The translations under genes were made by a program, and so were the position numbers. DNA of 64,000 bases from Hanleya hanleyi (lineage: Eukaryota; Mollusca; Polyplacophora; Lepidopleurida; Hanleyidae). Of this stretch, positions 1 to 12,300 are shown piece after piece; position 1 is the first letter of the stretch, and every line of letters begins with the position of its first letter. Location of the stretch: the NCBI GenBank assembly GCA_036873755.1, contig JAVTVY010045425.1, positions 152,408-216,407 on the forward strand, given 5' to 3'. A model generated the notes under the pieces. The model saw only the letters and a list, made by a program, of their open reading frames with translations. It was not told the DNA's origin and did no database searches.

Positions 1-951
1 CAGGCGGCCATCTTGAATTTGCCAGTGAAATCTTGTCATCATTATCTTTCGTTAACTACTGCATGGATCTTTCTCGAATTTGGTACACAGGTTCCTCTTG
101 GGGGTCTAGTTGTGCAAGATACCTTTTCTGCTCTGATTCGAGCATCCAATATGGCCACCAGGCGGCCATCTTGGATTTCCCTATGAAACTTCGTTATCAT
201 GATTTATCAGGAAGAACCGCATGGATCTTTCTCAAATTTGATATACAGGTTCCCCTTGGGGTCTAGTTGCGCGAGATACAATTTGCGGTCTGATTGAAAA
301 ATCCAATATGACCACCAGGCGGCCATTTTGGATTTCCAGATGAAACATTATCGCGATTTCTCAGGAACTACTGCATGGATCGTTCTCAAATTTGGTACAG
401 AGGTTCCCCTTGGGGTCTAGTTGCGCGAGATACAATTTGCGGTCTGATTGAAAAATCCAATATGACCACCAGGCGGCCATCTTGGATTTCCAGATGAAAC
501 ATTATCGCGATTTCTCAGGAACTACTGGATGGATCTTTCTCAAATTTGGTACAGAGGTTGCCCTTGGGGTCTAGCTGTGCAGCATACCATATATGGTCTG
601 AATGAAAAATCCAATATGGCCACCGCATCTTGGATTTCCCCATGAAATTTTGTTATCGTAAATTCTTAGGATATTATTGCATGGATGTTGATACACAGGT
701 TCCCCTTGTGGTCCAGTTGTGCAAGATACCTTTTTTTGGTTCATTTCGAAAATCCAATATTGCCGCATCTTGAATTTCCCATGAAACTTTATCATAAAAT
801 CTCAGGAAATAACTGCATGGATCATTTTATAGTGTTCAGGGGGGACAACACAAGTTACAAACTCATCTATTGCAGTTCTTTAGTAAAAATTTCTCACAGC
901 TACTTTCTCCAGTTACAGACAGATGACCTACAGTGCCGTGGCACTATCTTT
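1..951 (+). repeat. HINE/pearl-like family I, copy a (3' part)
   Basis: About five diverged tandem units of roughly 155 bp, each with the phrases CATGGATCTTTCTCAAATTT and CAATATGGCCACC, run from the window edge to about 830. A unique tail follows, with a degenerate copy of the family 3' motif near 919-930 and a perfect hairpin at 932-945 (AGTGCC-GT-GGCACT). The 5' end lies outside the window. It sits in an intron of YME1L1. Open frames here are repeat shadows: they restart in every unit and carry no known domain. Confidence 0.8.
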
Positions 952-1344
952 TACATCTTCGCAGACAGATGGGGGTATCTCTTGGTTAGGCCATACCTCA
1001 CCAGAGATTACTTTCATTGGAAAAATGTCCTGTTACATCTCATTGCCATCGTAACAACCCAGTCGCACATATTTCGTACTCGACATGTCTCCCCCTGGTG
1101 CATATACCCACAAAATATTGGAATCGTAGGTTAAAAACTGTCCAATGTACTGTCCGGACACGAAGTGGACAGACGGACGAACGACTGCAATCACATAATT
1201 AAAATTGGTTCTGGTTATTGCTTATACAGCTTACTGACAATCACACATTATATTTTGGTATAATTGCCTTTATTCCATAACCTCCAATTACAATCATGAA
1301 TTTGCAGCTTGACCTCCTGTGAAATCGACTATGTTGCCATTTTG
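952..1344. other. Intronic sequence, no gene seen
   Basis: No coding motif was recognised. The short open frames here lack any family signature. The stretch lies between two copies of the family I tail and may be remnant transposon sequence. Confidence 0.5.
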
Positions 1345-1470
1345 TTCAGGAGAGACAACGCAAGTTAGAAAATCATCTATTGCAGTTCTTCACTTCAGTA
1401 AAAATTTCTCGCAGCCACTTTCTCCAGTTATAGCCAGATGAGCGCTACAGTGCCGTGGCACTATCTTTTA
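1345..1470 (+). repeat. Solo 3' tail of HINE-like family I
   Basis: This repeats the family I tail: the stretch from AGAGACAACGCAAGTTAGAA, a CCAGATGAGC motif near 1433 with two extra bases, and the hairpin AGTGCC-GT-GGCACT at 1449-1462. No tandem units or 5' end precede it, so it is a fragment left by deletion or by insertion of neighbouring elements. Confidence 0.75.
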
Positions 1471-1590
1471 CTTTTTTTGCAGCGTGTGGGACAAACTTAA
1501 CTTTGCAAAATGACTACCATTACTCTGATAATAAATGTACATGTATATCACGCTGAAACAATGTAATTCTCTTCATATAAAACACCACTT

Positions 1591-3676
1591 TTTAGCTCAT
1601 CTGGGCCGAAGGCCCGATGGGCTAATGTCATGGCCTGATTGTCTGTCGTCCGTCGTGTGTCGTCCGTAAACATCTTCTTCTCTGAAACCGCTTAGCCGAT
1701 TAAGCTGAAACTTGGCATGTATGTTCCCCCCAATGAGTACACCAGAATTTGTTCATGCCGTGTCGATATGATTTTAAATATGGCTGCCATGGCGGCCATC
1801 TTGGATTTCCCCATGAAACATTGTTATCACTATTTCTCAGGAACTGCTACATGGATCTTTCTCAAATTTGGTACACCGGTTCCTCTTGGGGTCTAGTTGT
1901 GCAAGATACCTTTTGTGGTCTGATTCAAAAATCCAATATGGCCACCAGGCAGCGATCTTGGATTTCCCGATGAAACATTGTTATCGCGATTTCTCAGAAA
2001 GTACTGCATGGATCTTTCTCAATTTTGGTACACAGGTTCCCCTTTGGGGTCTAGTTGTGCAGGATACTTTTTGTGGTCTGATCAAAAATCCAATATGGCC
2101 ACCAGGTGGCCATCTTGGATTTCCCGATGAAACATTGTTATCGCCATTTCTCAGGAAGTACTGCATGGATCTTCTCAAATTTGGTACACAGGTTTCCCTT
2201 GGGGTCTAGTTGTGCAAGATGCCGTTTGTGGTCTGATTCAAAAATCCAATATGGCCACTAGGTGGCCATCTTGGATTTCCCGATTAAACATTATAGCGAT
2301 TTCTCAGGAACTACTGCATGGGTCTTTCTCAAATTTGGTACACAGGTTCCCCTTGGGATCTAGTTGTGCAAGATACCTTTTTCTGCTTCGATTCGAAAAT
2401 CCAATATGGCCACCAGGCAGCCATCTTGGATTTCCCGATGAAACATTGTTATCGCGATTTCTCAGGAAGTACTGCATGGATCTTTCTCAATTTTGGTACA
2501 CAGGTTCCCCTTGGGGTCTAGTTGTGCAGGATACTTTTTGTGGTCTGATCAAAAATCCAATATGGCCACTAGGTGGCCATCTTGGATTTCCCGATGAAAC
2601 ATTGTTATCGCGATTTCTCAGGAAGTACTGCATGGATCTTCTCAAATTTGGTACACAGGTTTCCCTTGGGGTCTAGTTGTGCAAGATGCCGTTTGTGGTC
2701 TGATTCAAAAATCCAATATGGCCACTAGGTGGCCATCTTGGATTTCCCGATTAAACATTATAGCGATTTCTCAGGAACTACTGCACACAGGTTCCCCTTG
2801 GGATCTAGTTGTGCAAGATACCTTTTTCTGCTTCGATTCGAAAATCCAATATGGCCACCAGGCGGCCATCTTGGATTTCCTTATGAAACATTGTTATCGT
2901 GATTTCTCGGAAGTACTGCATGGATCTTTCTCAAATTTGGTACACAGGTTCCCCATGCGATCTAGTTGTACAAAATAACTTTTTCGGTCCAATCCGAAAA
3001 TCCGATATGGCCACTAGGTGGCCATCATGGATTTCCCCATGAAACTTTGTTATCGCGATCTCTCAGGAACCACTGCATGGATCTTTCTCAAATTTGGGAC
3101 ACAGGTTCCCCTTGGAGTCTAGTTGTGCAATATACCTTTTCTGCTCTGATTCGAAAATCCAATATGGCCTCCAGGTGGCCATCTTGGATTTCTCTATGAA
3201 ACTTTGTTATCATGATTTCTGAGAAAGTACTGCATGGATATTTCTCAAATTTGGTACATAGCTTCCCCTTGGGATCTAGTTGTGCAAGATACCTTTTGTG
3301 ATTTGAGTAAAAAATCCATTACGGGCACCAGGCGGTCAGCTTGGATTTTCCCATGAAATGTAACAGTTGTTATCGTGAATTCTCAAGAAATTACTGCATG
3401 GATTTTTGTAAAATTGGGTACACAGGTTTCCCTTGTGGTCCAGTTGTGCAAGATACCTTTTTTTTCCATTTCGAAAATCCAATATGGCCGCATCTTGAAT
3501 TTCCATGAAACTTTGTTATCATGAAATCTCAGGAAATTACTGCAAGGATCATTTAGTGTTCAGGGGAGACAACACAAGTTAGAAACTCATCTATTGCAGT
3601 TCTTTAGTAAAAATTTCTTACAGCTACTTTCTCCAGTTACAGCCAGATGAGCTACAGTGCCGTGGCACTATCTTTG
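1591..3676 (+). mobile_element. HINE/pearl-like family I, copy b (complete)
   Basis: The 5' end carries TAGCTCATCTGG at 1593-1604 and, overlapping it, the palindrome GGGCC-GAA-GGCCC. Roughly a dozen tandem units of 145-160 bp follow. The 3' end has the exact inverted copy CCAGATGAGCTA at 3643-3654 and then the hairpin AGTGCC-GT-GGCACT at 3656-3669. Subterminal inverted repeats, an internal tandem array and a terminal 3' hairpin are the plan known for HINE/DINE-1 elements and bivalve pearl elements. No Rep/helicase frame is present, so it would depend on enzymes from elsewhere. Assignment to Helentrons is inferred from structure alone. Confidence 0.8.
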
Positions 3677-4025
3677 TTGTTTCCTGTACCAGGACTCAAT
3701 CCCATAGGGTGATATCATGATATATTTGTGTTCAAGCAAACAGAGACCATTAACTCCATCTCCTGCCCAGTCAAATTGCTGAATATTGAATCGCACACAC
3801 CTAGCAGTATTGACCTTTGTCAAGTCAACATGAATACATGATGACATCGCCCTTTGGGATGGAGCCGAAGTACATGAAACATATATACTCGTGTTTTATA
3901 TGGAGATAACTACTAAATTATTCAGGTGTGATATATTATCAATATGGTAGTAATTTCAGTTTGCACACTACAAAAAAAACGCTGCAGAGCTAACCTAATG
4001 ATTTTTGACGATGACTACCCTATTT
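3677..4025. other. Intronic spacer
   Basis: AT-rich intron sequence between two mobile elements. Nothing recognised. Confidence 0.5.
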
Positions 4026-5880
4026 AGGTCTTTCCATTTCCGATGGAAAGACCTATTTGTTATTCTACGGATTTTTATTATTATTATGCTATCCAAATTT
4101 GTGTCCAACGAAACGTCCTCAAGGCCTCACTGTAGAGCTTAGATATTGGGTACACGGTTAGATATACGTCTGAAGTTATGCATATTATTTGGACAACTGA
4201 CCTTGACCTTGACCTAATGAGATATAGGCCGGCAAAGTAAAATTTTATTTTGCGAATATTGAGCAAACGGATTGGAAGACGAAGTTGACATTTGGAAAGC
4301 ATGTGTTTGAAGTTTTTCTCAACAAAATGAGCGAATAAAATAAGTAGGTCAGACAAGCAGTTTTCGAGTTCTCTCCCCTGGTGCTGTTTTTCGTGTGGGC
4401 TGTGTACAGCCAAAACTAAAGAACAGATCTAAAAGAAAGTTGATGGTTGGTAAGTGTTACATATGGCCATGCTGTAGTTATATTTTTGAATTGTTACGTA
4501 ACAAGAAAAAGTAGTTATCTCCCTTTTGATGTTTTTCAAAACCCGGTATTTTATCAGAAAATAAGCTACGGCATTGATACTCCTAATATTAATGAACACT
4601 TTAATGAGCGAAAAGAATGTGACCTTAAATTTGACCTTTGACCTCCAGGGGCGTCTCTATATGAGTGCAAAGTTTGGTGGTGAAGTCTTGAACGGCTAAT
4701 GCGATCAGCCTAAAAATAAGGCCACGTGACCTACATCATGTCACAAGGTCACCACTTGTCTCAGAACTCGGCCTTGACCTTGATCTTTGAAGTGGTAAGC
4801 ATCCAAATATCGAAAATACGGCTTCCATTTTCTGGAAAACTAACGCACTGACAGTTACAAAACAATGAAACAATAGTGGGCACAATATTGTCTTTCTTTT
4901 GGCGCTATTTATAAAACGATCCGATATGACATTGACCTTGAATATCGCACAATGTAAAAAATATTGTTCGCTTTTTTCTCAAAAACTACAACATGCAGGA
5001 ATCTGAAATTTAGTACATTTGTAGTGCATGATACAGGTATGACGTCACTGAATTTTCAACGTGACCTTGACCCTGGTTTTTCAGATATGGCCCCGACAGT
5101 TTTCAGACTACAGCGCCATAACTTGAAAACTGTTAGGAATTCTAACTTGAAATTTGCACATGAATGTAGGTCATTACATGAGGTAACAGAACATCAGTAG
5201 AACCCATAAAAAGATACCGGAAAGATTGGGAGATAATTAGCCATTTCTGAAATTTTGGATTTATTCAAATTTTGCGAAAATTACGCAACCAATCATCACT
5301 ATTTTTAGGCACGATTGAGGGAATATATATATGTATTTGCCTATGAAATTTCAAGAATATAGCTTTGATAGGTTTAGAGATATTAAAAAAACAATATTCC
5401 CGAACTATTAAGCCGTTAAATGGTCACATGTTGATTTCATCTATTCAATCGGAGTTGTCAATTTCGCTAAAGTGATTCGGCTGTAACACTCGAGGCATCC
5501 GGAGTTCGCAATTAAATAAATGTCGTGTTACATGACGGAGCTGGCTCATCTTTTTGGAAATGCTATAACTCTTGAACCGCAATAGGTACGGACTTCTAAT
5601 TTGTTGCCTGTTACTTCCAATAATGAGTTCTTTCAACCGAGTCACCCCGCGATTGTAATTAAATGAACGCCGTTTTAAGTGATGAAAGGAGCTGCGAACC
5701 ATGATGAGCCCTCTGTAAGCCCATGATGCATTATGTATATTTGTTAATTAAACGAAGGGTGTTCAGTTATCATTATATCGACATCGCCTATGCAACATGA
5801 CATGAACTTAATTTCCAACGAAAGGATACCTTTGGAGGACCGTCGTGGAAAGACCGTGTCATTGTACCAACAATGTCTAG
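4026..5880 (+). mobile_element. HINE-like family IV element
   Basis: The 5' end is a hairpin at 4027-4053 (GGTCTTTCCAT / ATGGAAAGACC). The 3' part repeats TGGAAAGACC at 5846-5855, followed at once by the hairpin CATTGT-ACCA-ACAATG (5860-5875) and TCTAG. It therefore has the same end layout as the other families but an unrelated sequence and no obvious 150-bp array. The interior holds several TGACCT half-site repeats, for example 4198-4215 and 4632-4644. No transposase frame was seen. Confidence 0.7.
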
Positions 5881-6601
5881 TTCTTCTTATTTTCTTAACG
5901 GCATAATTTAAACTTTAAAGAAGAATGTTAGCAGGATTTTTCTCCACAGATGCCTGAAGTTAAGGTTTAATATCTGAATAATTAGAAGAAATAGGATAAT
6001 TAAGATGGACAGACTTTAACTGTCATTTGTCATGTCCTAAACCTACTTGAACAGACCTGTTAGAGACTCGGAACCACCTCTCTAAAATGGAGGTACATGT
6101 AAAAGAGGTCATTTTTGTCCAATAAATTCAAGAATGTCTTGAAAGAAGAGACATCTGTCATAGGCGACCATGGACATACAAAGTCATGTATATATTCGCA
6201 TCAGATGGTATTGAAAAAAACAAATTGTCCTCTATCCAATTTGTATAAGAATAGACGACATGTTTTGTCCTCCATTAACAATTAGACTTTGCACATTTTC
6301 ATTGGAAAACCGCTTTTACGACATGTAACAAAATCACCTGAAAATCTTGTAGCATTATGATGAATACATGTAGGTCAAAAGTTATTAAGCAAAAACAACC
6401 TTTTTTACCTCCATTTTAGAGAGATACATGTAGTCCTCCGTAATCTGTTGACACCATTTTCAGAAAATGCTGACTGAAGCGTTGCCACCTCTATATGCTT
6501 GCATGGTTTGAACTCTTCTGTCTATGTCACGTATGTTCTGTGCAATTATCAGGTGTAGTAATAGTAAAGAGAATTAAATTTCTTTTCAAATTCTTTTACA
6601 G
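5881..6601 (+). other. Intron end with acceptor
   Basis: Unremarkable intron sequence ending in a pyrimidine-rich acceptor (TTCTTTTACAG) at 6591-6601. No earlier YME1L1 exon was found anywhere in 1-6600, so the upstream exons must lie before the window. Confidence 0.6.
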
Positions 6602-6646
6602 ATATTGACATGGAGAAGTTGGCAAGAGGAACGACTGGTTTCACAG
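6602..6646 (+). CDS. YME1L1: YME1L1 exon (end of AAA module)
   Basis: This 45-bp exon starts in the middle of a codon and encodes IDMEKLARGTTGFTG. In FtsH/YME1 proteases this segment belongs to the helical lid of the AAA ATPase domain, just before the ADIENMVNQAAL helix. It is bounded by TTTTACAG and GTATGT, and its last base pairs with GT of the next exon to give the Gly codon. YME1L1 is the ATP-dependent zinc protease of the inner mitochondrial membrane that faces the intermembrane space. The signal sequence, transmembrane segment and Walker motifs must be encoded upstream of the window. Confidence 0.9.
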
Positions 6647-6892
6647 GTATGTATCCTTATGGTGGTGTGACCATCAAAAATCTTTAACTGTAAATATCAT
6701 CAACATTTCCCACATGCCTATGTATGCCTTTACATATGACGCGACAGAGTGATTGAAATCGACAGAGTGATTGAAATCTTGTGGGAGAGGAGAGGGGGAG
6801 CCGAGCCAGATGGGGTTAGGACAGGGAGGGGATGGTCCCCTCCCTCAGGCGAGGCAAGGGGTGCTGGGTCCTTCCCTGATCTTTTTACTTGT

Positions 6893-8262
6893 AATTATGC
6901 CCCCCCCCCCTCTAATTAGAGGGGGGACATATAGCGATCGCTTTGTCCGTCCGCCCGTCTGTCCATCCATCCGTCTGTCCGTCCCAATTTCTTCTCCGCG
7001 CGATATCTCAGTTAATATTTGATGGACAGGATTGAAACTTGCATGGAATGTGGCCAGTGCCTCGTAGTTGTGCAGCGTAGAGTTTTTTTCCGAGTTCCGG
7101 TATAATTTTCAAGAGTTATGGCCCTTTTTCTGAAATCTCTGTGAATGGGACTTGTCCGGGCTGGATCTTGGTTAATATTGTATGGACAAGTATGAAATTT
7201 GCATGATATGTGGTCAGTGCCCCACAGTTGTGCAGCATAAAGTTTCTCCCCGTTTCGCTGATGTTTTCAAGAGTTATGGCCCTTTGTTCCTGAAATCTCT
7301 GTGAATTGGGACTTGTCCGGGCTGGATCTCGGTTAATATTGTATGGACAATTATGAAATTTGCAGCATATGTGGTCAGTGCCCTGTAGTTGTGCAGCGTG
7401 AAGTTTTTCCGCGTTTCGCATATATTTTCAAGAGTTACGGCCCTTTGTTCATCAAGTCTTTGAGAATTGGGACTTGTCCGGGCTGGATCTCGGTTAATAT
7501 TGTATGGACAAGTATAGAATTTGCAGGATATGTGGTCACTGCCCTGTAATTGTGCAGCGTGACGTTTCTCCGCGTTTCACGTATATTTTCAAGAGTTATG
7601 GCCCTTTTTTCTTGAAATCTTTGTGAGTTGGGACTTGTCCGGGCTGGATCTCGGTTAATATTGTATGGAAAGTATTGAATTTGCATGATATGTGGTCAAT
7701 GCCCCATAGTTGTGCAGCGTGAAGTTTCTCTGCTTTTGGTTATATTTTCAAGAGTTATGGCCCTTTGTTCATCAAACCTAAGTGAATGGGATATATTTAT
7801 TTGTCCAGGCTGGGTCTCAGTCCATAACTGATTTGGACTGGGAAAATGGCTATAAAATTGTTATTCTACATTCCAAAGCAGACCACATACATGTAGGTCC
7901 TGAAGTATGAAATTGCCCCAAAAAGAGTGAATTGGGTGCAAAATTCAAAGTTCACGATCGCTTCATAATTTCACCACAATATACTCCCAAGGAATGTAGG
8001 TCTCGTAACCAGGTCACATTTTTGGATTTGGCGAAAGCCCCGGGCGACCATCTTGCATCAAAACATTGTATTATTACTTGTTGGTCGATACTTGGAATAT
8101 GTATTATGCGAGGCATGCCGAAAAAAGTGACTGAAACAGAATTTTTATAATTATCCAAATTAGGCCTCCACAGACCAATACAGAACAGAACAATGGCGGG
8201 GCAGTGTCAGATTAAAGCGGAAGGGGGGGCATACAATTGAGCAATCTCTGATTTCTTCCTTG
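6893..8262 (+). mobile_element. HINE-like family II, copy a (complete)
   Basis: The 5' end is AATTATGCCCCCC plus a perfect palindrome (CCCCCTCTAATTAGAGGGGG) at about 6905-6926. About five tandem units of roughly 155 bp follow, each containing GGACTTGTCCGGGCTGGATC. A unique stretch then leads to GGGGGGGCAT at 8223-8232, which is the inverse of the 5' motif. A near-hairpin (GCAATC-TCT-GATT) follows at 8241-8253. Both strands of the array show long open frames, but these are repeat shadows. It lies in the intron after the 6602-6646 exon. Confidence 0.75.
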
Positions 8263-9300
8263 CTGTGTTTAACACACTTTTGCACTTGAGAAGCTTGATT
8301 CAAGGGGTAGAATATTTCGCAATAAAACCATGTCACAAGAGCTACAAAAAAACTTTGGCATTTTTCAATGAAATTTCCCTCGCATTGCTTCGAAAATAAT
8401 TTGACGATAATATTTGTCCACTATAATGACTCAACCAGGTGAAAGGCCAATACTTTTATTTTGGAAATTTTTTGGAATAATTGCAGATGATCCTCTACAC
8501 ACATGACGCAAGGCATTTCAGCCCCAGACCCATCCCCCCTCCCCCCTCCCAACATGCCCAATGTGTCTGAACTAGCCAAGCCAGGTTCATGGAATGAGAG
8601 CAGTTATATTTTGGTCTCTCCTGCTTGGAACTACATGTCTCATTGAGTTAAATATTATGGCAGTTGGGATTTGGAATGTATAAATAGTACATATAAGATT
8701 TGGGATTAAACTTTGAACAGTTGTTTTGTACTATTCCATTGAAATGCAAAGGTTTTAAAAGCCTGTGCTGAATGTTGTCTGTAAACATCATCCGGATGCC
8801 TAAATTTTTCAATACAACTATACCTTGATTTTGTTGAAATTCAGTTTGCTTTAAAATGTACTATGTCAAATTCAAACCAAGATCATTAAGGCAGGTGTGC
8901 TGTGATGAGAAAAGCATCGTCACTTTACAACTCTTCCTTTGTTAAAATGATGTAGAGCAATCTAGGTGAAGTAGGATTTAATGTCGTTTTCAACATTTTT
9001 TCAGTCAAATCACGACGGTGCCTACATGTGCCAGGACACGAGAGTGTCCACAGTTCCTGTTATCCTGGACACTGATCAGCCCAGTCAGTACAGCACCCAG
9101 TCACCTATCCAAGTGTTGACCGAGCTCAACATTGTTTAACTTTGGTGATCTGATGAGAACCGGTGTGCCCAACGTGATATGCCATTATGATAGTGGTCCT
9201 TTTGACATACCTGTAGTGTGGGATCTCCTGAATGAATAGCTCACCCAATTAAATATGACCTGGTTGTCTTAGTGACGCTGACCATTTCTGTCAATTACAG
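8263..9300 (+). other. Intron with unexplained open stretch
   Basis: Ordinary intron sequence ending with an acceptor (TCAATTACAG) at 9291-9300. At 9003-9139 a TTTTTTCAG is followed by about 45 stop-free codons ending in TAA. It has no match to YME1L1, so it is not called as an exon. Confidence 0.5.
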
Positions 9301-9411
9301 GTGCGGACATAGAGAACATGGTGAACCAAGCAGCACTGAAGGCAGCCAAGGATGGCTCTTCCTTGTGCTCCATGAATCACCTAGAATTTGCCAGAGATAA
9401 AGTCTTGATGG
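9301..9411 (+). CDS. YME1L1: YME1L1 exon (AAA lid to protease linker)
   Basis: This 111-bp exon encodes GADIENMVNQAALKAAKDG and then SSLCSMNHLEFARDKVLMG. The block is diagnostic for the FtsH/YME1 family: it ends the AAA module and leads into the M41 protease domain. The acceptor is TCAATTACAG and the donor is GTAAGT directly after the split Gly codon. It joins in frame to the exons on both sides. No internal stop or odd residue was seen. Confidence 0.95.
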
Positions 9412-9766
9412 GTAAGTTCACAGTGCATTGTGAACCTGGTCAGTCAGATATGCAGGTGTGGGGAGTGTTTGAAAATCTTAAATTAATAATGAAATGCATG
9501 ACAGCTTCACAATATAGATTCAAACAGTATTCGTTCTATTGTGGTATGGTGCAATTCATTTCTGATGTGAGCAGTTACAAGAGTGTTGATTGGTTGATCT
9601 GAATTTGGCAAATGCCATTGCAAGCTACAGAAACAGCTGTACATCATGGGATAACTTGCAGCTTTAAAGCACTTGATTGGTCCGTTCAAATTTTCCAGTA
9701 GAAATCCAACATTTTCATTGGCCTGAAAAGAAAATTGGAAGACAATCCAGTAAATCATAGAGTTTT
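9412..9766. other. Intronic spacer
   Basis: Intron sequence without a recognised feature. Confidence 0.5.
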
Positions 9767-10420
9767 ATCGAGCCCATAGCTTAAGCTGCGGAAAGCCTGA
9801 TATAGGTGCTACTATGATGTCCATCTCTCTGTCTGTCTGTCTATGTCTGTCAGTCAATCCACAGGTTAAAGTAAATGTCAAAAGTTTTGGACTTTTTCCT
9901 GTCCACAGCTTCATAGCCTCACCCTACGTCTCCTGAACTAAGGCCCTCCCCAGCTCCAGATCTCTCATATTTTCTGAGTGCTTACCTCATGCTATCCTTA
10001 TTCAATCCATCCACTACCCTCAGGGAGCATGTCCTCGGCCCGGGTCACCGGTACCGAGGCCCACCCCTTATCTCCTAAAATTGTAAGCTTCGCCCGACCC
10101 CATGCCATCATATATTCCGGGAGCTTGCATCATCCTACACTTATACAACCCGTTCACTACCCCTGGAAACCTGTCCCCATGCACAGGGCATCGAGCCCCA
10201 CCCTTTATCTACTGAGGTTCGCCCGACCCCATACCTCATATATTCCGGGAGCTTTCATCATGTCACACTTATTAAATCGGCACTATCCTCGGGAGTATGT
10301 CCCCACCCTCGGGGTACCGAGCTCCACCTTCGGTCTCCTAAACTAAGCTTCTCATGCTCTGATATGTTCTGGGAGCTTACATGTACATCATGCTACACCT
10401 ATTCAATGCATTGCTCGATG
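9767..10420 (+). repeat. Tandem repeat, units about 125-140 bp
   Basis: A lead of GTCTGTCTGTC type near 9826-9855 precedes about four diverged units. Equivalent points (CTCCTGAAC, CTCCTAAAA, CTACTGAGG, CTCCTAAAC) fall near 9931, 10071, 10209 and 10335. Each unit contains a CATCATGCTA-like and a TACCGAGCYCCACC-like stretch. The layout resembles the other arrays in this gene, but no inverted 3' end was found. The frame at 9978-10346 follows the repeat and is not considered a gene. Confidence 0.65.
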
Positions 10421-10533
10421 CCATACAATCATATCTCAATTTCTAATTTTATATCTCTTGTTTGCAATACAACATGTAATCTACAATTAGGTATGAGATG
10501 CAATGTACATTGTATCTACATGTACATACACGC

Positions 10534-12267
10534 AGGGATTCATTCACGTCGGTTCTACGTACCGAATTTCGGTTCGTAGATTGAGTTTAAAAACTGAATT
10601 TTTCAGTTCAAAACTCAACTTTTTTGAGAAAAAAATCAACGTTTTTCACCAAAATATTTATACTCAATTTGTGTGCTGGAAACTGAATTTTCAAGCTCCG
10701 GAAACTGAATTTTCAAGCTTCATAAATTCGAAATTTCAATGCACGATTGTCGGGAAATCATCTGGTAAAACTCAAATGAGCACCATGGTCGCGGTAGCAA
10801 ATGTGAATCTGTCGGGGTAGAATTTCGACGGGAATCGATTCGCGTAAAGACTCGCCTAAAATGGAACTTGCGGGAATCTATTTGGATTCGCGCAATCAAA
10901 GCTTAGCGTAATCAGTGTGGTGTTCATTCAGGGAGATTTATTCAATATTTCACGGAAATTCAAGTCAAATAGCTGACCTGTAATCAGAAAACACCGAGAC
11001 ATCGTTTCGTCTTGCTGCAAAACGGACAGTTGCGGGGCTTCTTCACATGTTTTGATGACGTAACGCGCAAACTACACCTCGGAAACCTTTGCTCGTTTAT
11101 TTTTTGGAAGCCTTGAATGCTCTCTGTAAAGGTTCCCGACTTGGCGCCAGATGGCGCTAGTGTGACTGCTAACATGCGGTCGTCAACTGGAAAGTACACT
11201 AGCGTGAAAATGAAACCTGGGACGTTTGGAGTTTATTTAGCAGATAATTTTGATTCGGATTCATTCATAATTAGAATGACAAACAATTTTCCCAGAGACA
11301 GCACACCAGGAGAAGTAGAATTAAGCGGTAAGAAATTTATGAAAATAAAAATGGATCGTTTCTTCAGAGACATTGCCTGCATGAGAGAGACCTGTCATGA
11401 ACAACAACAACAACAACAGCAACGCAGTCGACCTTTTACGTTGAGAACACGCATTTCTTCAGAAGTCAGTTTATTTGAGGTCAAGATTTTAAATTTAACG
11501 GCACTGCACTTCTTGCTTATGTCTGTGGCTCTTGTTTTTTTTTGTGGTAATTTTGATCTTTCACTGTAAAAAACATAGCAGTGAAAAATATGTGAGGCAA
11601 AAATATCAGGAATTTACTTATTTTTTAATGTTTTTCATAATCTGATATAAATCCCTGGCAAATTGTTCGGCCTACTCTTTATAAGGATCATTAATAATAA
11701 TTGTTTGTCTTACGTTAACATCAACTGCTTGACAGTGGTCAGATTTTATTTATATCTTTTGTTTTGCAATGCAGACAGTGCCAAATTTGTTCTCATATGC
11801 AATACAAAGATACAAAAAAAAAATAATATTTAGAGTTTTTACATGTATACTTACAATATAGTAAAAATGTTTAGGTTGAATCCATTTGTGGAATCTAATA
11901 CAATCATCGTGTAACTATTTTATAAACTAGTATGATTTTGTTTTTCATCGTTTCTTTCTGACAACATAATGGAAATGAGTAATCGCAATCAATAACACAA
12001 AATGATTTTAATTACGCAAAAGGTTAAAAATACATCAATTGGTAACAGTAAACAAGGTTCATAGAAGATAATATTTACCCTGGTTTGTAAAAAAAATTAT
12101 ATACCTAACTTCGGGGGGAAAAATGACCCTGGTTTGTAAAAAATTTATATACTTAATTTTAGGGGGAAAAAATGCCGATAAATTTTATTTTAACTCAATT
12201 TGACTGTAAAGAAACTCAATTTTCTGGATTTCGGTTCGTAAAATTTGGACTTCTATGAATCCCTGAC
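10534..12267. mobile_element. Candidate hAT-like element, 1.7 kb
   Basis: The left end CAGGGATTCAT and the right end ATGAATCCCTG form an 11-bp perfect inverted repeat with partial similarity further in (CACGTC versus AGAAGTC). CAGGG termini suggest the hAT superfamily. No clear 8-bp target duplication could be shown. Inside are a frame at 11117-11569 and a two-fold 58-bp tandem repeat (about 12075-12175). No transposase motif was recognised. Confidence 0.45.
11117..11569 (+). CDS. Uncharacterised ORF inside hAT-like element
   Basis: A 150-residue open frame starts MLSVKVPDLAPDG, has a CAA/CAG-coded Gln run in its second half, and ends with a hydrophobic stretch (about residues 125-145). It resembles no transposase or host family that I recognise. 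It lies wholly within the CAGGG-ended repeat and may be a chance or remnant frame. There is no nearby TATA box or convincing splice context. Confidence 0.2.
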   Translation: MLSVKVPDLAPDGASVTANMRSSTGKYTSVKMKPGTFGVYLADNFDSDSFIIRMTNNFPRDSTPGEVELSGKKFMKIKMDRFFRDIACMRETCHEQQQQQQQRSRPFTLRTRISSEVSLFEVKILNLTALHFLLMSVALVFFCGNFDLSL

Positions 12268-12300
12268 ACCCATGCTGAATCACTGACAATAGATTTCTTT

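Noticed and set aside
1..6600. Further YME1L1 exons (AAA Walker A/B, SRH)
   Set aside because: No matching motifs in any frame; upstream exons must be outside the window.
10525..12275. 8-bp target duplication of the CAGGG element
   Set aside because: The flanks (CATACACG and ACACCCAT) are only weakly alike, so no duplication is claimed.
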